In this document: positions 11,830-25,500 of the stretch, in pieces
How the letters are laid out: each line of letters begins with the position of its first letter
Numbering within the stretch: the first letter of the stretch is position 1
From: Drosophila pseudoobscura
Taxonomy: Eukaryota > Arthropoda > Insecta > Diptera > Drosophilidae
Reading direction: 5' to 3'
DNA: 64,000 nucleotides
Assembly (NCBI RefSeq): GCF_009870125.1
Contig: NC_046680.1
Span: 14,279,501-14,343,500 of the forward strand
Made by a program: the position numbers and the translations under genes
Notes under the pieces: generated by a model
What the model saw: only the letters and a program-made list of their open reading frames with translations
Databases searched by the model: none
Told to the model about the DNA's origin: nothing

Positions 11830-14163
11830 ATGGACCCCACAATATCTGTTTCCAAGGTGAGCTGCGAAAATCTTTCGTTGAAATAGGAAATGAATATCCT
11901 TTTATGTCTTACCCGCAAAGGGCTGTTTTGTCTACAAAAATGGAGCTACGCGTGCCGGCAAGAAGGCTTCCAGCAAGCGAAAGAGGGCCACTGGAGCCAC
12001 GAGCAGCCTGCTCGGAAAGGAGGTAATCGGGCAGCCCTTCTACGATGCCTACGTCCAGACTTGGAGTCAAATGAATGAGCACATTAATCGCTTACAGCAG
12101 CAGAGCTATGCCCGCACACTCGGGCAATTGGTGGAGTTCGTGGTAGGCCAGGGGCAGATCCAGGATGAAATTCTGCCCACAGCAGCCCTCCTCACAGGCA
12201 TCAATCAGCCGGATCATCTCAGTCAGTTTGACACTTTTACCCAGCGCCTGCATGCCCAGAAGGCGGCTCGTGTCTGTGTGCTGCAGTCCCGGGATTGCCC
12301 CACTCTAAAGGCAGCCATCGAGGCCATGGTCTTCAGCCTGATCGAAGGCGAACAGGACCCAGAAGACGAGGAGGAGGATGTAACCGATCGGGATCGAAAG
12401 CGACTGCGACGCTCTCACTGCACGATAAAGCAGCTTAACTCCTGGTACACCAATAACTTCCAAGCGGAGGAGGAGAGGAAACGCCAACTGGTTGTCATAC
12501 TACCCGACTTTGAGTGCTTCAGTGGCAACGTCCTGCAGGACTTCATACTCATACTCAGCGCCCACTGCGGCACACTTCCGTTTGTTCTTGTCCTTGGCGT
12601 GGCCACAGCGATGTCGGCGGTGCACAGCACCCTACCCTACCACGTCAGCAGCAAGATCAGGCTGCGCGTCTTCCAAACACAGCCAGCACCCACCGGCCTG
12701 AACGAGGTGAGATCTCGATCTGTTCCATAGATTCCATACAATTTAATATTTCAATTTGTTATTTTTGGACTGCACAGTTGCTGGACAAGGTCTTGCTCTC
12801 GCCTATGTACTCGTTTCACCTGTCCGGCAAGGCCTTCAAGTTCCTCACGCACATCTTTCTGTACTACGACTTCTCCATTCATGGGTTCATTCAGGGCTTC
12901 AAGTACTGCCTGATGGAGCACTACTTTGCTGGTAATGCCTATGCCCTCTGCACGGACTACAGCAAGGCACTAAATCGCATTAAGCTGTTGACGCACGACG
13001 ATATGGAGACCATACGACGTCTGCCCTCGTTCCGGCCATACGTGGAGCAGATCAACGACTGCAAGCGAATCATCGCCGTCCTCACCGACGATGACTACCT
13101 AAAGAAGAAGCTGCCGCAGCTGCTGCGTGACTGTCTGCTCCACTTTCTGCTGTTTCGCAGCACGTTGGAGTTCTTTACAGAGCTGGTGGGAGATCTGCCG
13201 CGCTGTCCACTGGGCAAGCTGCTGCGCGAGCTCTACGTCAACTGTCTAAACAGGCCGATCACCGCGTCCCCGGAGTACAAGGAATGCTGGCAAATGCTAA
13301 GCTTTCTGTCCAAAGAGGAGTTTGTGGCCAAGGTCAACAAAAGTCTAGCCCGAACGGACCACTTTTTGGTGGAGGAAATCGCTCCCCTCGAGCTGGGAGA
13401 GGCCTGTATATCCGTTTTGCGGCCCCAGCTTCAGAGTGTCCGACAGCTGCTCGACGACGTGGTCATGGGCACCCTCGAGATGATGCCAGCCATGTCCACT
13501 GATGAGAGCAGGCCTGCACCTAGTTTAACGCAAGTCGCATCGCGGCAAGAGCTCAAGGCACAGCTCCTGCAGCGCAGTCAGGAAGAGAGACACCAACAGA
13601 TTCCCACCACGGAGTTTGCCCGATCCGTGCAGAAGGTGCTCGAGCACATAGAGACGCATCTGGTGCGCGGACATTTGCGGGCGCTCTCAGAGGCTCCACC
13701 GCTCCACGAGCTGTTTGTGTTCAGCGACATCTCCATAGTGCGCCGTAACATAATTGGTGCCCCACGGGCGGCCCTGCACACGGCCCTCAACAACCCACAC
13801 TTCTACATGCAGTGCAAGTGCTGCGAGCTACGCGAGCAAACGCAGCTCATGGGCACCCTGCCCGATCTCTCGGTGGTGTACAAACTGCACCTGGAGTGCG
13901 GCCGCATGATCAACCTGTTCGACTGGCTGCAGGCCTTCCGCTCGGTGCTGCATGCCAGCGAGGATCCGGACGGAGAGGTGGCCCAAGAGCAGATCGATCC
14001 GCAGATACAGTGAGTCTTAAAATCTCCTAGATCTCACATTTTTTTAAACTCTTTTTACCTTTCCAGGGCACGCTTCACGCGCGCTGTGGCCGAGCTTCAG
14101 TTTTTGGGTTACATTAAAATGTCCAAGCGCAAGACGGATCATGCCACACGCCTCACCTGGTAG
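11830..14163 (+). CDS. lat: Origin recognition complex subunit 3 (latheo)
   Basis: Orc3, part of the six-subunit complex that marks DNA replication origins; in flies also named for a learning and synapse phenotype. The exons are 11830-11856, 11921-12706, 12778-14009 and 14067-14163, giving 713 residues, about the length I expect for fly Orc3. The N terminus joins as [12 protein letters not shown], matching the SKGCFVFK opening of human ORC3. It is followed by a basic linker and the Orc3 N-terminal domain ([24 protein letters not shown]). A decayed AAA+-like core has [10 protein letters not shown] in a Walker-B-like place, and the C-terminal region is helical. The final exon codes for only 32 residues. 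Its 3' end converges with valyl-tRNA synthetase. Confidence 0.95.
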
Positions 14164-14193
14164 ATGCAACAGCATTGGGGACTTTCTCTCTCT

Positions 14194-14199
14194 TTTATT
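14194..14199 (-). terminator. Poly(A) signal of valyl-tRNA synthetase
   Basis: TTTATT on the plus strand reads AATAAA on the minus strand, about 175 bases after the stop codon. Confidence 0.55.
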
Positions 14200-14222
14200 T
14201 ATAAATTGCTCGCGTGGTACGG

Positions 14223-14228
14223 AATAAA
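14223..14228 (+). terminator. Poly(A) signal of latheo
   Basis: AATAAA 60 bases after the stop. It lies 24-29 bases to the right of the minus-strand signal of the opposing gene, so the two 3' UTRs should overlap. Confidence 0.65.
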
Positions 14229-14373
14229 TACATATTTTTCTATGGGCATGCAAGAAATGTCTTTGAGAAGCAAGCGAGTAGCACATTTTTTTTATAAACT
14301 GTATCTGGGGACAGGCGTCCGTCCCTTAAATATCAACAAAATGCTCATTCCAGAGAGGTAGCTTCCGCTCTCC

Positions 14374-15715
14374 TCACATCAGCTTTAGTGTCTCAATAGC
14401 AGCCGTAATCCGCTCTATCTCCGCACGGGACTCAGTGAGTTTCGTCTCATTGGCCGTCTGCACCTCGGCGGGCACCTTGGTAGCATAGTCGGAGGCCTGC
14501 ATAGCCTGGGTTAGCTTGCCAACAGTCTGGACCAGCTGATCGCCCTTCTTCTGCAGCTTGGCGATCTCCTTGTCAGCCTCCACGAGGCCTTTCAGCAGCA
14601 GATGCACCTCGCACTGGCCCGTCACTGTAAGGATGGCGCAACCGGCCGGAGCAGGGCTATCGAAGGCCACCTTGGAGCAGTAGGAAATGGTGGCCAGATC
14701 GCTGGCATAGCGTTTGAGTATTTCGTTGGGCGTGGCATCTGTGCACACGATGTACGCCTCCGTCTTAGTCTTGTTGGGCAGATTATAGTCGGAGCGAGCG
14801 GAGCGAATGATGCGTGCCGCTTTCTGGACAAACTCCACATCGGATTCGATCTTTGCACTGCGCCAGGTGGTGTTGCCTTCGAGGAACATAAAAAAAATCT
14901 CATTAGTAGGATAACTAACCAGATTCTGGCGGAGATTACTCACTTGGATAGCTGGCAACGCAAATGCTTGGCGCGGGATTCGCACGCGGCAGCCGCTGAT
15001 ACAGCTCCTCCGTGATGAACGGCATAAACGGCGAGAGCAGCCGCAGACCAAAGTCTAAGCAGACGTAGAGGGTGCGCCGCGCTTCGGTTTGCTGCTGCTC
15101 GCTGCCGCCCTGGAAGATCGGCTTCAAACACTCTAAATACACATCGCACAGATCGTACAGCCAGAAAGCGTAGCAGGCGCTGGTGGCGGCGGCAAAATCG
15201 TACGACTCGAAACCCGTATTGCAGGCCTCGATGGCGGCCGCTAGTCTGGACAGGATCCATGCATCCATTTGGTTAACGGCATCGGAGGCGCTCAAATCGG
15301 TGCTGAACTTCTCGTTGCCGGTGAAGTAGAGGAGGGCAAACTTTGTGGCATTCCACAGCTTGTTACAGAAGAAGCGGTAGCCGAGGACACGATTTATGTC
15401 CAGATTGATGTCACGCGCCTGGGTAATGTACGCGCAGAGGGCGAAACGCAGGGCATCCGATCCGCACTCGGGTATGCCCTGAGGGTAGTCCTGCTTTTGG
15501 TCGGCCTTGGCCTTCTCAATCTCGCGCGGATCCAGATTGGAGCCAACGAGCTGGGCGTGCAGGCCCTCCAGCGTGATGCCCAGAATCACGTCCATCGGAT
15601 CGATAACATTGCCCAGGGACTTGGACATCTTGCGGCCGTGGGCATCGCGTACCATGGGATGTAGATATACCTCCTTGAAGGGCAGCTTGCCCAGCAGCTT
15701 CTGGCCGAAGAAGAC

Positions 15716-15747
<32 letters not shown>

Positions 15748-17916
15748 GGCCCGTCTCCAGCAGTGATGTGGGATAGAATGTCTGCAGGTCCTTGGTGTTG
15801 TCCGGCCATCCGAACACCGAGAAGGGGAAAATGCCCGAGCTGAACCATGTGTCCAGCACATCCTCGTCCTGCTTCAGCACAATCTTACTGGCATCCACCT
15901 TGAATCTATCGGCGGCCTTGCTCAAGGCCTCCGCCTCGCTGCGCGCCACAATCCAATACTGTTCGTCGTCGCTCTGCAAAAGAATACAAAAGGATATACC
16001 AATAATAAAATACAGAGCGGAGAGGAGCTTCAGATTACCACTCCACCAAGAGCAGGCTGGACAAGAGATCGTGAAAGATTAGCTCCTGATGAATGGGTTC
16101 CTGATTGGGTTTTCTTACCGTTCCGGTTTGAATGGAGGGATCGCTGAAGCTGACGTGGTAGGCGGGGATGCGATGGCCCCACCACAGCTGCCTGGACACA
16201 CACCAGTCCCGGATGCCATCCATCCAGTGGTACCAGGTCTTGGTGTGGTGCTCGGGGATGATCTTAAGCTCGCCGGAGCGTACGGCTTCGGTTGCCGAGG
16301 CGGCCATGTCCGAGCAGCTGACATACCACTGCGGTTTGATGAGGGGCTCGACCACATCCTTGGACCGACTGCAAATGGGCACCACCATGGGATTGTTGAT
16401 GGTCTCGCGGTAAAGGTTAAGCGTCTTGAGCCGCTCCAGGATCTGCTTGCGGCACTGGAAGCGCTTCATCCCCGTGAACTCTCCATAGTCGCCGATGATG
16501 AAGCCGTCGTCATTGAAGATCGTGATGAAGGGCAGGTTGCAGCGCTTGCCCACCTCGTAGTCGTTGGGATCGTGGGCGGGGGTGATTTTCACGGCGCCCG
16601 TGCCGAACTCCATCTCCACAAACTCGTCGCACACAATGGGCAGGCGGCGTGGGCAGAAGGGATGAACCACAAACTTTCCGTGGAGATGCTTGTAGCGCTC
16701 GTCCTTGGGATGCACGGCCACAGCGGTGTCACCCAGCATCGTCTCAATGCGCGTGGTGGCTACAATGATCTCCTCGTCGCTGTCCTCCACCTTGTAAGCG
16801 AATTTTACGAGCACTCCGAACTCCACCTTTTCGTCGTAGCCGGGAATCGAGAGAAAAGTGCGTCCGGGTATCTCCACCTTGTCCACCTCAATGTCGGAAA
16901 TGGCCGAGCGCAGGGTACATGACCAGTTAACCAGCCTGGAGCTGCGGTAGATGCTGCCCTCCTCGTGCAGCCGCACAAACGCCTCCGTTACGGCGCGACA
17001 GAGCTTGGGATCCATGGTGAAGTTGACGCGCGACCAGTCGTAGGAAGAGCCCAGCGACTTGAGCTGATCGTAGATGCGCCCACCCTTCTCGCGACGCCAG
17101 TCCCAGATGCGCTCGATGAACTTGTCCCGGCCCAGATCGTGCCGCGACAGCTTCTCGTCCCTCCAGAGCAGTTTCTCCACCACCACCTGGGTGGCTATAC
17201 CGGCATGATCGCAGCCGGGCACCCACAGAGTGGTGCGTCCCTTCATCCGATGGTAGCGCGTGATGGCATCCTCGATGGCGTTGGTCAAAGCGTGGCCCAA
17301 ATGCAGAGATCCCGTCACATTCGGCGGCGGTATGATCATCACAAATTTTCCATTGGGATTCGGCGAATCGATTGAATCGCGCTGTAGGGAAGAGGAGTGT
17401 CACTGTCAGTGTCACGGTGGTTTATCAATGGTTTCGTCTCACCCCGTATTCGGGCGTGAAGAAGCCCTGCTTCTCCCACCAGCTATACCACTGGGTCTCC
17501 ACGAACCGTGGACTATAGGCATCTGGCAGCGGATCGCTCAGATCTTTCTTCTCCCCGGGTGCTGTCTGCGCCGTGTACACAGCGGCCTCTTTAACCTCTT
17601 TGGTCCGCTTCTGTAATAGCAGAGCAAAAAATTAGCTTTCTCCACGAACAATAGCCCCAATTACCAGATAGCTGTGCTCCCCATTCACTTTTTCGCACAT
17701 AACCTAGTTTCCAGTGCCGCATTTTGTACGTACTTCGGGCTTCTCCTTCTTTTCGGCTGCCGCTGGAGCTACTGCCGCCTTCTTGTCCAGTTTCGCCTGC
17801 AGTTTGGCCAGCTTCTCAGCCTTGAGGCGCTCCTTCTCCAATTGTTTGGGTGTCTTAGCAGGATTGGCGCTGCCGTCGCCGGCTTGCTGTTGCTTCTGCT
17901 GTTCCTCCTCTGGCAT
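14374..17916 (-). CDS. ValRS: Valyl-tRNA synthetase, cytosolic
   Basis: Class I aminoacyl-tRNA synthetase that charges tRNA-Val. The minus-strand exons are 17916-17734, 17610-17443, 17381-16119, 15973-14944 and 14876-14374, giving 1048 residues. The N terminus is a Lys/Glu/Gln-rich eukaryotic extension. The class I signature HLGHA follows PPPNVTGSL at the start of exon 3, the KMSKS loop is intact ([11 protein letters not shown]), and [19 protein letters not shown] is typical of ValRS. The C terminus ends with the ValRS coiled-coil arm ([19 protein letters not shown], then [15 protein letters not shown]). I chose ATG 17916 because an acceptor-like CAG ends at 17945, leaving a short leader; the matching donor GTGAGT near 17998 marks a probable 5'-UTR intron. 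A second possible start exon lies at 17700-17665 (see findings). Confidence 0.95.
17665..17700 (-). CDS. Candidate alternative first exon of valyl-tRNA synthetase
   Basis: Inside the first coding intron, ATG 17700 opens a 12-codon frame ([12 protein letters not shown]) that ends at a GTAATT donor. It joins the next exon in phase 0 ([11 protein letters not shown]). If used, it would replace the 61-residue charged N terminus. This is sequence compatibility only. Confidence 0.25.
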
Positions 17917-18578
17917 GGTTTCGTCTAATGTTGGGCTGTGGCAATCAATACCAGGATATTCTGATGCAATTCTGATTGGATTTTTGTTATTACTCACTTG
18001 CCTGGAGTTGGAGAAAAAACAGATGAAAACGTGTGCAGTTTTCGAAATGAGTTATCGTTATCGGCTCGATAAGTTCTGGTATTAAAAGAGATCACGTTTT
18101 TAATACTATTTTCTGCAAGGTATTTCGTGCCGTTTGGAAACTGGCCGCACTATTCATTTTTGCATCACGAAAAAGAATTTTCGCAAAAATTAAATAAAAA
18201 GGCCAAAATAACGTTCTTGAGGAGATTATTGAGCGTAAAGTTTTTCTCGGATTGCTGCTGCTCACTATTGCCATTTAAAATTGACTTAAAACCAGTGTTT
18301 TGTGTGTGGCGCCTCGAGAGGAGACGCTTCTGATAAGCAGCCATCTTCATCTTCCTATAGGAATGCCTGCTACACACGGGCTAGAAAATTGTTTGCTTAC
18401 ATTTATAAATGCCAAAACAGTTGAAAGCTAAAGCCAGCGATACTGACTCCGCCGTTGCACCTCCTCTCGCCACTAGGCAGTGCCATCCACCCACAACTAC
18501 AATTCCACACAGACGCAGACATGTGCAGCGCGCAGCTAATCTATTGTAAATAAAACTGCGTCCATACACACGTCTATT

Positions 18579-18796
18579 GTGAACGGTACACATACTCGGT
18601 CACGTACGCCGCCGCCGCCAAGTGTTCCGTTCCTCTTGCCTGCTCCTCGTACCGTACAGTGTGCGGCTGTTTTACCTGGAATAAACTTTGCTAAAATCTG
18701 GAACAAAATTTGCTACAAATCAGTGGAGAATCGGCCCACAGCATGTGAAAAGGTGTCTACAAAGGGGACCAGAGTGCATCATCGGAGGAGAAGCGG
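18579..18796 (+). promoter_or_regulatory. Probable 5' leader exon region of Kdm4B
   Basis: A strong donor GTAAGT at 18797 follows a purine-rich non-coding stretch. The Kdm4B start exon has an acceptor CAG ending at 28083 and only a leader before its ATG, so an upstream leader exon is required; this is the best donor I see in the divergent region after valyl-tRNA synthetase. The leader's 5' edge is a guess. I did not find a TATA box. Confidence 0.4.
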
Positions 18797-19427
18797 GTAA
18801 GTTTTGCAAAGGGAACAAACACCTATGGGGGGGTCTTCCAATTACGTTTTTCTGTGCAAAATCGATTTTTCAATTTGAAAATGGCTTATTCGCCGCTTTT
18901 ATTTCTCTCTCTCTCACTCTGTCTCTCTCTCTTTCTGGTTTTTGTGATTCGGGCCCAGTCATTGCATTACTCGCCCTTTTAGGCCTTTAATTAATTGCAT
19001 TAACTTTGGGGCGAACTTTTCAGGGGGTGGTGTTTGGGATGGGGGATGTGTTGAAAAGTGACTTTGAAAAGTGCTTGCCATGAAAAACACACTACATTGT
19101 GTATCGGATGAACTGCAAGAACTTCTTCTTCTGCTGTACCCATGAGAACCGTACGCCCCTACCCTACTGCTCGCAATACCACAAATGCTCGATATTCTCG
19201 GGTAATGACTCCTTTTAACCAAACAAAGACAAAACAAATGTTTGAGGAGGACCAAATAAAGGCAGAACCAGACAGGATAACGAAATCAACTCTTTCGGGG
19301 CACAAACAACTGACCTGCGACAAAGGCAAGGCAGCCGTCAAGAGAAACATCTGCCGCAGTGTCTGAGCGTCTGGGTCGGTTCGGAGACAGCAGCAGCGTC
19401 TGAATGTTACCTGCCCTCGAACGATGC

Positions 19428-19459
19428 ATGGATGGATGGATGGATGGATGGATGGATGG
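19428..19459. repeat. GGAT microsatellite
   Basis: Eight tandem GGAT units within the Kdm4B leader intron. Confidence 0.9.
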
Positions 19460-22400
19460 TAGGACCAAAGTTCAATGTACGCCTGCGCAAATACAGTTCA
19501 CAATGGGCACGGCGCAATGCAGCTGCCTGCAGGAGGAAGGGGAATGTCAGGGAAGTTGTGATTTTTTCCGCACATCCTTCTTGACGGTAACCAGAAGCCC
19601 CAAGCGGAAATCTCAAAATGTTGTTACAGTTATTGTTCCATTCCGCCTTTCGTCTGAAACTTTTATGTAATCTCTCACTCCGTTCCGCGATCGGGATCAG
19701 GATCGGGTGTAAAGTCCTATGCCTGTCCTGTGCGTGTGCGTGTGATACCGGTTTCTGTCCCTCCGACACAAGTTGTTCAGAATGCAATTTGAAACTGTTC
19801 CCTCTTTTGGGGTCTGCCATGGATTGGGGGGAGCAATCGTCGTCCCCTCTTCCTGTATGTCCTATCCCTATCCCAGGTCCTACGGGTTCTGGTATTGGGT
19901 TACAGCTGTGAGAGAATGTGTTTGGAAAGCTGTTCCTTCGTGGACGTTGAAGTTTTTTATGCTGGTTTGGGATGTTTTTTGGGGGCAAAGAAACGAAGAG
20001 ACAGGCAGCATTTGGATCATGCAGATGATGCTGGAGCAGCTGCCATTAGGGCCTGCATCGTTGTAGGTCCAATAAAACTCTCGGAATCCTAGCCATTCTC
20101 CCACACATACACAGACCAGAGTCAGACAATCAATCGAATTGGGTGCCACATTCGAAGGCAGATGCCAGGTCTAGTCCATCTAGGTGGCACATGCCACAAG
20201 AGAGGACCCAAAGGACTCACGTTGAGAAGGAAGGCCAGGCCAGGACAGATGTTACAGCCGGACCCCGACCGCCGATAGGAAGTAATCAATGCAACAGCAG
20301 GCAGAACGGCCAGACCGTGCCTCATGATCCCTACTGTCTCGGGTTTAGCCTTGTGCTCTGCTGTTCCCGGGCAACGGGCTGCAACGGCCGGCTGCAACTC
20401 AAAGTTAGACATCGCTGCACACACATTTTCACTGCATTTACAGCCAACATCTGTCGTTACAGTCCTCGGGTGCTGAGTCCTAGACAGCTGCTCTCACTCA
20501 CTCGTTTGTTCTTTCCGAGCAAGAGGGGCTCTGACTGCCTGGCTGCCCGCTCGAATAAGTACTGTGCGTGCAGGTGTGGCACTGCTATTTTTGGGGCATT
20601 CCACACTCCTCTCCTTCCGGATTCTGCCGAGCCTACCCACTCGACGACGCACTCGACGATTGGGGGATGGATGGCCAAAAGTCAGCTGTTTTTGCGCAAT
20701 GTTTATAAACAAAAAGTGTGTGCGGCAGAGTAACCCTTAGACATGTCTGGGTATATTTTTGGAATCACCACCGATTCTGACAGAGACATGGCCCGAGCCA
20801 GAGCCAGAGCCAAGGCCGGAGCAACCACCGACCTACATATTGGCGCACTGGCACTCTGGGCCACATGGCGCACGGGGTGGTTCCGCTCACACGCAGAGCA
20901 CTGGCTCTGGTTCTGTTCTGTGGCCTTCTGTAGGTGCAAGGACGTTGGGAAAACCCCCCAAAAGAAAAAGTAAACAAATGGAAAGCAACCCCAGCACACA
21001 GCCAGACTGTCTCTGGCACCGACCGCATCCGCTCTCCTGGTCTTCGGTCTCTGGCCTCTGGTCTCCGGTCTCCGTTCATGTGTTTTAACCCACCACCTTC
21101 CATGATGTACTGGTGGCGTGTGCCGTGTGCCTGTGCCGGCATGTCATCCATCCACACAACGTCTTCGTCAATTTTAGGGGTTTTCCAAAAAAAAAAATAA
21201 TAATAATACGCAACCAAAAACCAAAACAGAGCCGGGAATCAGTGGATTCGGTGGTAGTTAGAGCAAGGAGCGTCCGTCCACGCGCTCCCATTCATAAAAC
21301 ATAAACATACCCCCGTAGAAGCGGCGCTTATGAGCACTCACTCGCATTGTTTGCCCACACCGACCACGGTGACGATTACGATTACGACCTGGACTAGGAC
21401 TACGACTACGGCCATGGTAGGTAGTGTTTTCGCCGCAGATCCCATCCGGCAATTCGGGGAGTCTCGTGCAAGTCAGGTGCACGGACAACCCTCAACAACG
21501 GGACGAAGTGGTAACAAGTTGGTAGCTCAACAGGTTGAGGATTCTCATGGGTGGGTGGGTGCTTCGGGCCGATTGAGGATTGTAAGAGGGTATGTGTAAT
21601 TAATACAAGTGTGGGGTTACGTTATGGCATTGACCCAATCAGATATCCGAATATGGAATGGAATGCCTTTACTCGCAGCATTTTGAAGGGTTGAACTTAA
21701 CTTAAACTTTAGATGATGATGTTGTGCAGGGTTAGGATCTGATTGGAGCATTACTGGAACAGAATTTAGGGAAAATATGGGAATAAATTTTGAAGCTCTG
21801 TTGATCATTGTTTCCTACTTTTATGGGTTCTATATTTCGATGAAAGATTTCTTGCGAAAGGAATTGAGAAAAAATTAGGAATATTGGAAGAGATTCCTTA
21901 TTGTGCTCTTCCCTAGAAATGGGATTTATCTTCTCAACTCTAAAAGAAATAGGAATTTCTTTTGTATCGACCTGGCCTTTGTGTTCCATTTTAATCAGAA
22001 CTTGACCTTCTTTAAGACGTCGCTCGGTTTGAGCAAGTGGTAGTCATAGAGTGGCCTCGTCCTCGTTCTCGTTCTACATTTGCCCATCAGCAACAGATCT
22101 GAATCTGGAGCATTATGTTTGGAGGATACCAAGGAAAGCGACTCCAGCTCCTCTCGCTGCTGTTTCCTTTACTTTCATCCTGCGGGATGGGATGTCCAAG
22201 TGCACGCCTCTTGAGCACGCGCCTACTGAAAAGATGACAAGTTTACCGTTTTGTATATGTATGTACTTTGATATAATTTTACCGCTTTGCTTTGCGCTTT
22301 TCAAAATGGCGACAATGGCTGACCAATAAAATTGGAAGGGGCAGGGGGGACGGGACGGACGCTGAGATGCGAAAAACGTTGAAACCCAACCGAACAATGG

Positions 22401-22551
22401 CGGACGAGGCGGACGTCGTAAAAGAGAATTAATTAGATTGCGGCGGCAGCTGCTGGGCGTACGTGCGGCAGCTGAGAGAGAACGGCAGCTAGAAAGGGAC
22501 CAAACAACAGAAAACACTGAGCAAGAGAGAGAACTAAAGCCAGATAATAAT

Positions 22552-22569
22552 AGAGAGAGAGAGAGAGAG
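22552..22569. repeat. GA dinucleotide run
   Basis: Nine GA units in the Kdm4B leader intron; such runs can bind GAGA-type factors. Confidence 0.85.
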
Positions 22570-25500
22570 TGGGCTGAAAGCCTGCAACTGTAAAGTTGTC
22601 ATGCGCTTTGAATGTTGCCTCTTTTTCTGTCTGTCGTCAGTTTTTTCATCATTCCTTTTCCTTTAACTTTAATACACAACAATAACAAAAAGTAATGGAC
22701 GCTACGAGTATGAGGACACCCATACAGACACACACACCCGAGTACACACGCATAGAGTGAACATAAAATGTAACGAACGCAAAAGCAAAAGCAAAAACAA
22801 AACAACGGCAAGCGTCAAGCGGCACCGCACAGGAACCAACGCAAAGGGAGGAGGACAGAGACACAAAGAGAGGCACAGGACACAGGACATAGAACAGGCA
22901 GAAACGAGGCAAAGGCAACAGCAAAGCCAAACAGTTGTGCAATTGAGATAAAGGACAACAAAAGGGAAACTTGAAAAAGGGGACGCGTGCTTTGCTTTTT
23001 GGTCGGGTCGATGTCGATGTCGACGCTGATGCACAGTGGTTGTCGTTCTATCGAAAATTGTAGACTGCGTTAAATGGTGAAACAATCTTTGTGGCTTCCA
23101 AAAAAACCCCAAATAAGGAACGTATAGATAACTGTATAAGAAGAAGTACCGATAAAATATGTTGCGCACTCGTTTGAGAAGTATGAAAAATTATGTAAAA
23201 AAATTATGAAAACTAGAGAGTACAGATGTAAAAGTGAATAGACTTTTCTACATAATTAAATATCATAAAATCACCAATAACCTTAAAAAATACCCATAAA
23301 ATAACATATTTTTTTGTTAATTTATGCGCAGACTTTTTTCCCCACTGTGCCTAATTTCCGATGTGAACGCGCGTGCTAGTCGTCACAAAAGGATATAAAA
23401 CAACAACTGCAAAGCAGTCGCTGCGTCAGCGCCAGCTTCAGAGCAGGAGCAGCGGCAAGAGCAGGAACAAGAAAAAAAAGCATAAATAATCTTGTAGTTG
23501 TTGTCGCAGCTGAGGCGCAAGGCTCGAATTGAAATTTTATGAGAAATTGTATTAGAGAAATGCTTTGTGAAATCACACGAGACACGGCCGAGCACACACA
23601 CATGAACATGCACGGACTAAAGGAGCAGAGGCATACGTGCGTGTGTGTTCGTGAGGTAGATGCACAAATGGGAAATGGGAATGTGGAAAAAGGGGACGCG
23701 CATTATGGCACTCTCTACGTGTGTTCTTTTGACGACGTCATCGCTGCTGCTGCTGCTGCGGCTGCTCCTCTGCTGCTGCTGTTCCTCTGCTACTACCGCA
23801 GTTGTTGTTGGTTCCTGTTTTCGCTTTTTACCGTTCAGTCAATGACCACATTGTGTACACAAATGCAGCTCTCTGTCTATGTGTGTGTGTGTGCGTGAAT
23901 ATGTATGTCCTGCCGGAAGTTGACGCCGCCGTCTGGTCATTCTCGCTGTTTTCGTCCAAGCTCTCGCTTCCATAAGCTCTCCGCCTCTCCCTCTCCTCCT
24001 CTCTCTCTCTCTCTCTGTCGGTTCGTTCCGCTTGAGCTACTTTTGAAAAACAAGTAATTTCAGTCTCGCAGGATCTGTGTGGCTCCCCTTCGCACTCGCA
24101 CTCTCACTCTCTCTTTCCCACTCTCACTCCCATAGCTGCGTTTCCCAGTCGCTTTTTCTTGTTGTTCGTTGTAGTCCTGCAGCGCAGTGTGGCCCATTCC
24201 TTTCATTCTGCGCACACGGGTCTCTCTTCTGGTCACGCTTTGATCCTGCCGTTCGCCCGCTCCCCACGCGGAGTACGACTCCTTCTACTCCCCTTCCACT
24301 CTTTCCATTCTCCCCCTCTCCTGCATAGGCGTTGCCCGGCTAATGACATGTTGTAAATTATATTTCTCCTCTCAGAATTTCGTACGCCGTTTCATTCTGT
24401 CATAATTGCTCTGTTCGGTCGGTTTCTTTCCCATTCGCCTTGTTTCATTTAAAAAAGTTCTTTATGGTCCGTCTGTTTTTCTTTTTGTATGGGTTTTCTC
24501 TCCCCGGAACAGGGGGAAACTTGCAGCTCTGACGTAATTACTGCAGTTTGAGTTATCCTTTCCAATTGCAGATGTGCTAATTTCCATGCTAAATACTTGG
24601 ACAGATGCATACAGGGATCACAGTGGTAGAGCCTGTCTCCCTAAGGTTTTCACCTTTTTCCAATCTGATCATATGATAACAGAGCTTGTTTCTTATCAAT
24701 GATCTGACGATGTACTAACTGATCTTGCTTATGCGTTGTATTTTTTGTTTTATCTAATCATTTCCCAGATTACAAAGCTAAACCCACTTAAACACTTAGA
24801 AAAAAAATCACAAAAAAGATAATTGCATTACATCTGATGCTGCAAGATCTTTCTCTCAAGATCGCATACCTCCTAAAAAGAGATGTTAAAACTGGGTTTT
24901 CCGATGGCTGTTCTTTCAGTTTTATTTCTTGGATGTATTTTAAAAGTATACAGACATCCAATTTCATGACATACGACACCTTTTCAAGTGCTCGGCATGG
25001 TCCACATCTCAAGTGGACTCCTACCGTTAGGAGGGCTATCCTTCTTTTACCTGCCTCTGATTTCCGATCCCCGAACTGTAAGTCCGAGATTATGCAGATC
25101 CTCGCCAAAATTATTATATGGGATACGAGGCCCAGACAATCCCTAATGAGGACTAAGCCCCTTGCGATTTCTCTGCCTCGGCTTAGTCAGAGAGGCAGGA
25201 TGAAACTAGAGATAGAGAGAGGATACAGAGAGAGACGGAGCGAAGGAGAGACCTAAGGGGGAGCCCAAGTGCGAGGCGAGAGCGTTTCCAATGGCGAATG
25301 AATGCATTTTCCATTCGGCACGTCTCGTTTTCGCAATGAACAGAAAAGCAGTTTGCCAAAAGGAAAAAGGAAAATGCATTGTTTGACAGATGGATGTGGA
25401 TATGGATGTGGATGGAGGGACCGGTGAGCCCTCAGGGGACGGAGATGACTGCCAACTGCCGCTTTTCCACATTTTTCCTCTTCCATCCATTATCCTGCCA

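Noticed and set aside
19400-19470. Regular short repeats that might suggest a CRISPR-like array
   Set aside because: These are perfect 4-base units without spacers, that is, a microsatellite in a eukaryotic genome.
19407-19988. 193-codon minus-strand frame in the Kdm4B leader intron
   Set aside because: It includes the GGAT microsatellite (read as IHPSIHPS) and has no protein-like pattern.
22702-23169. 155-codon minus-strand frame rich in Cys, Phe and Leu
   Set aside because: Low-complexity purine tract read backwards. The composition comes from simple repeats.
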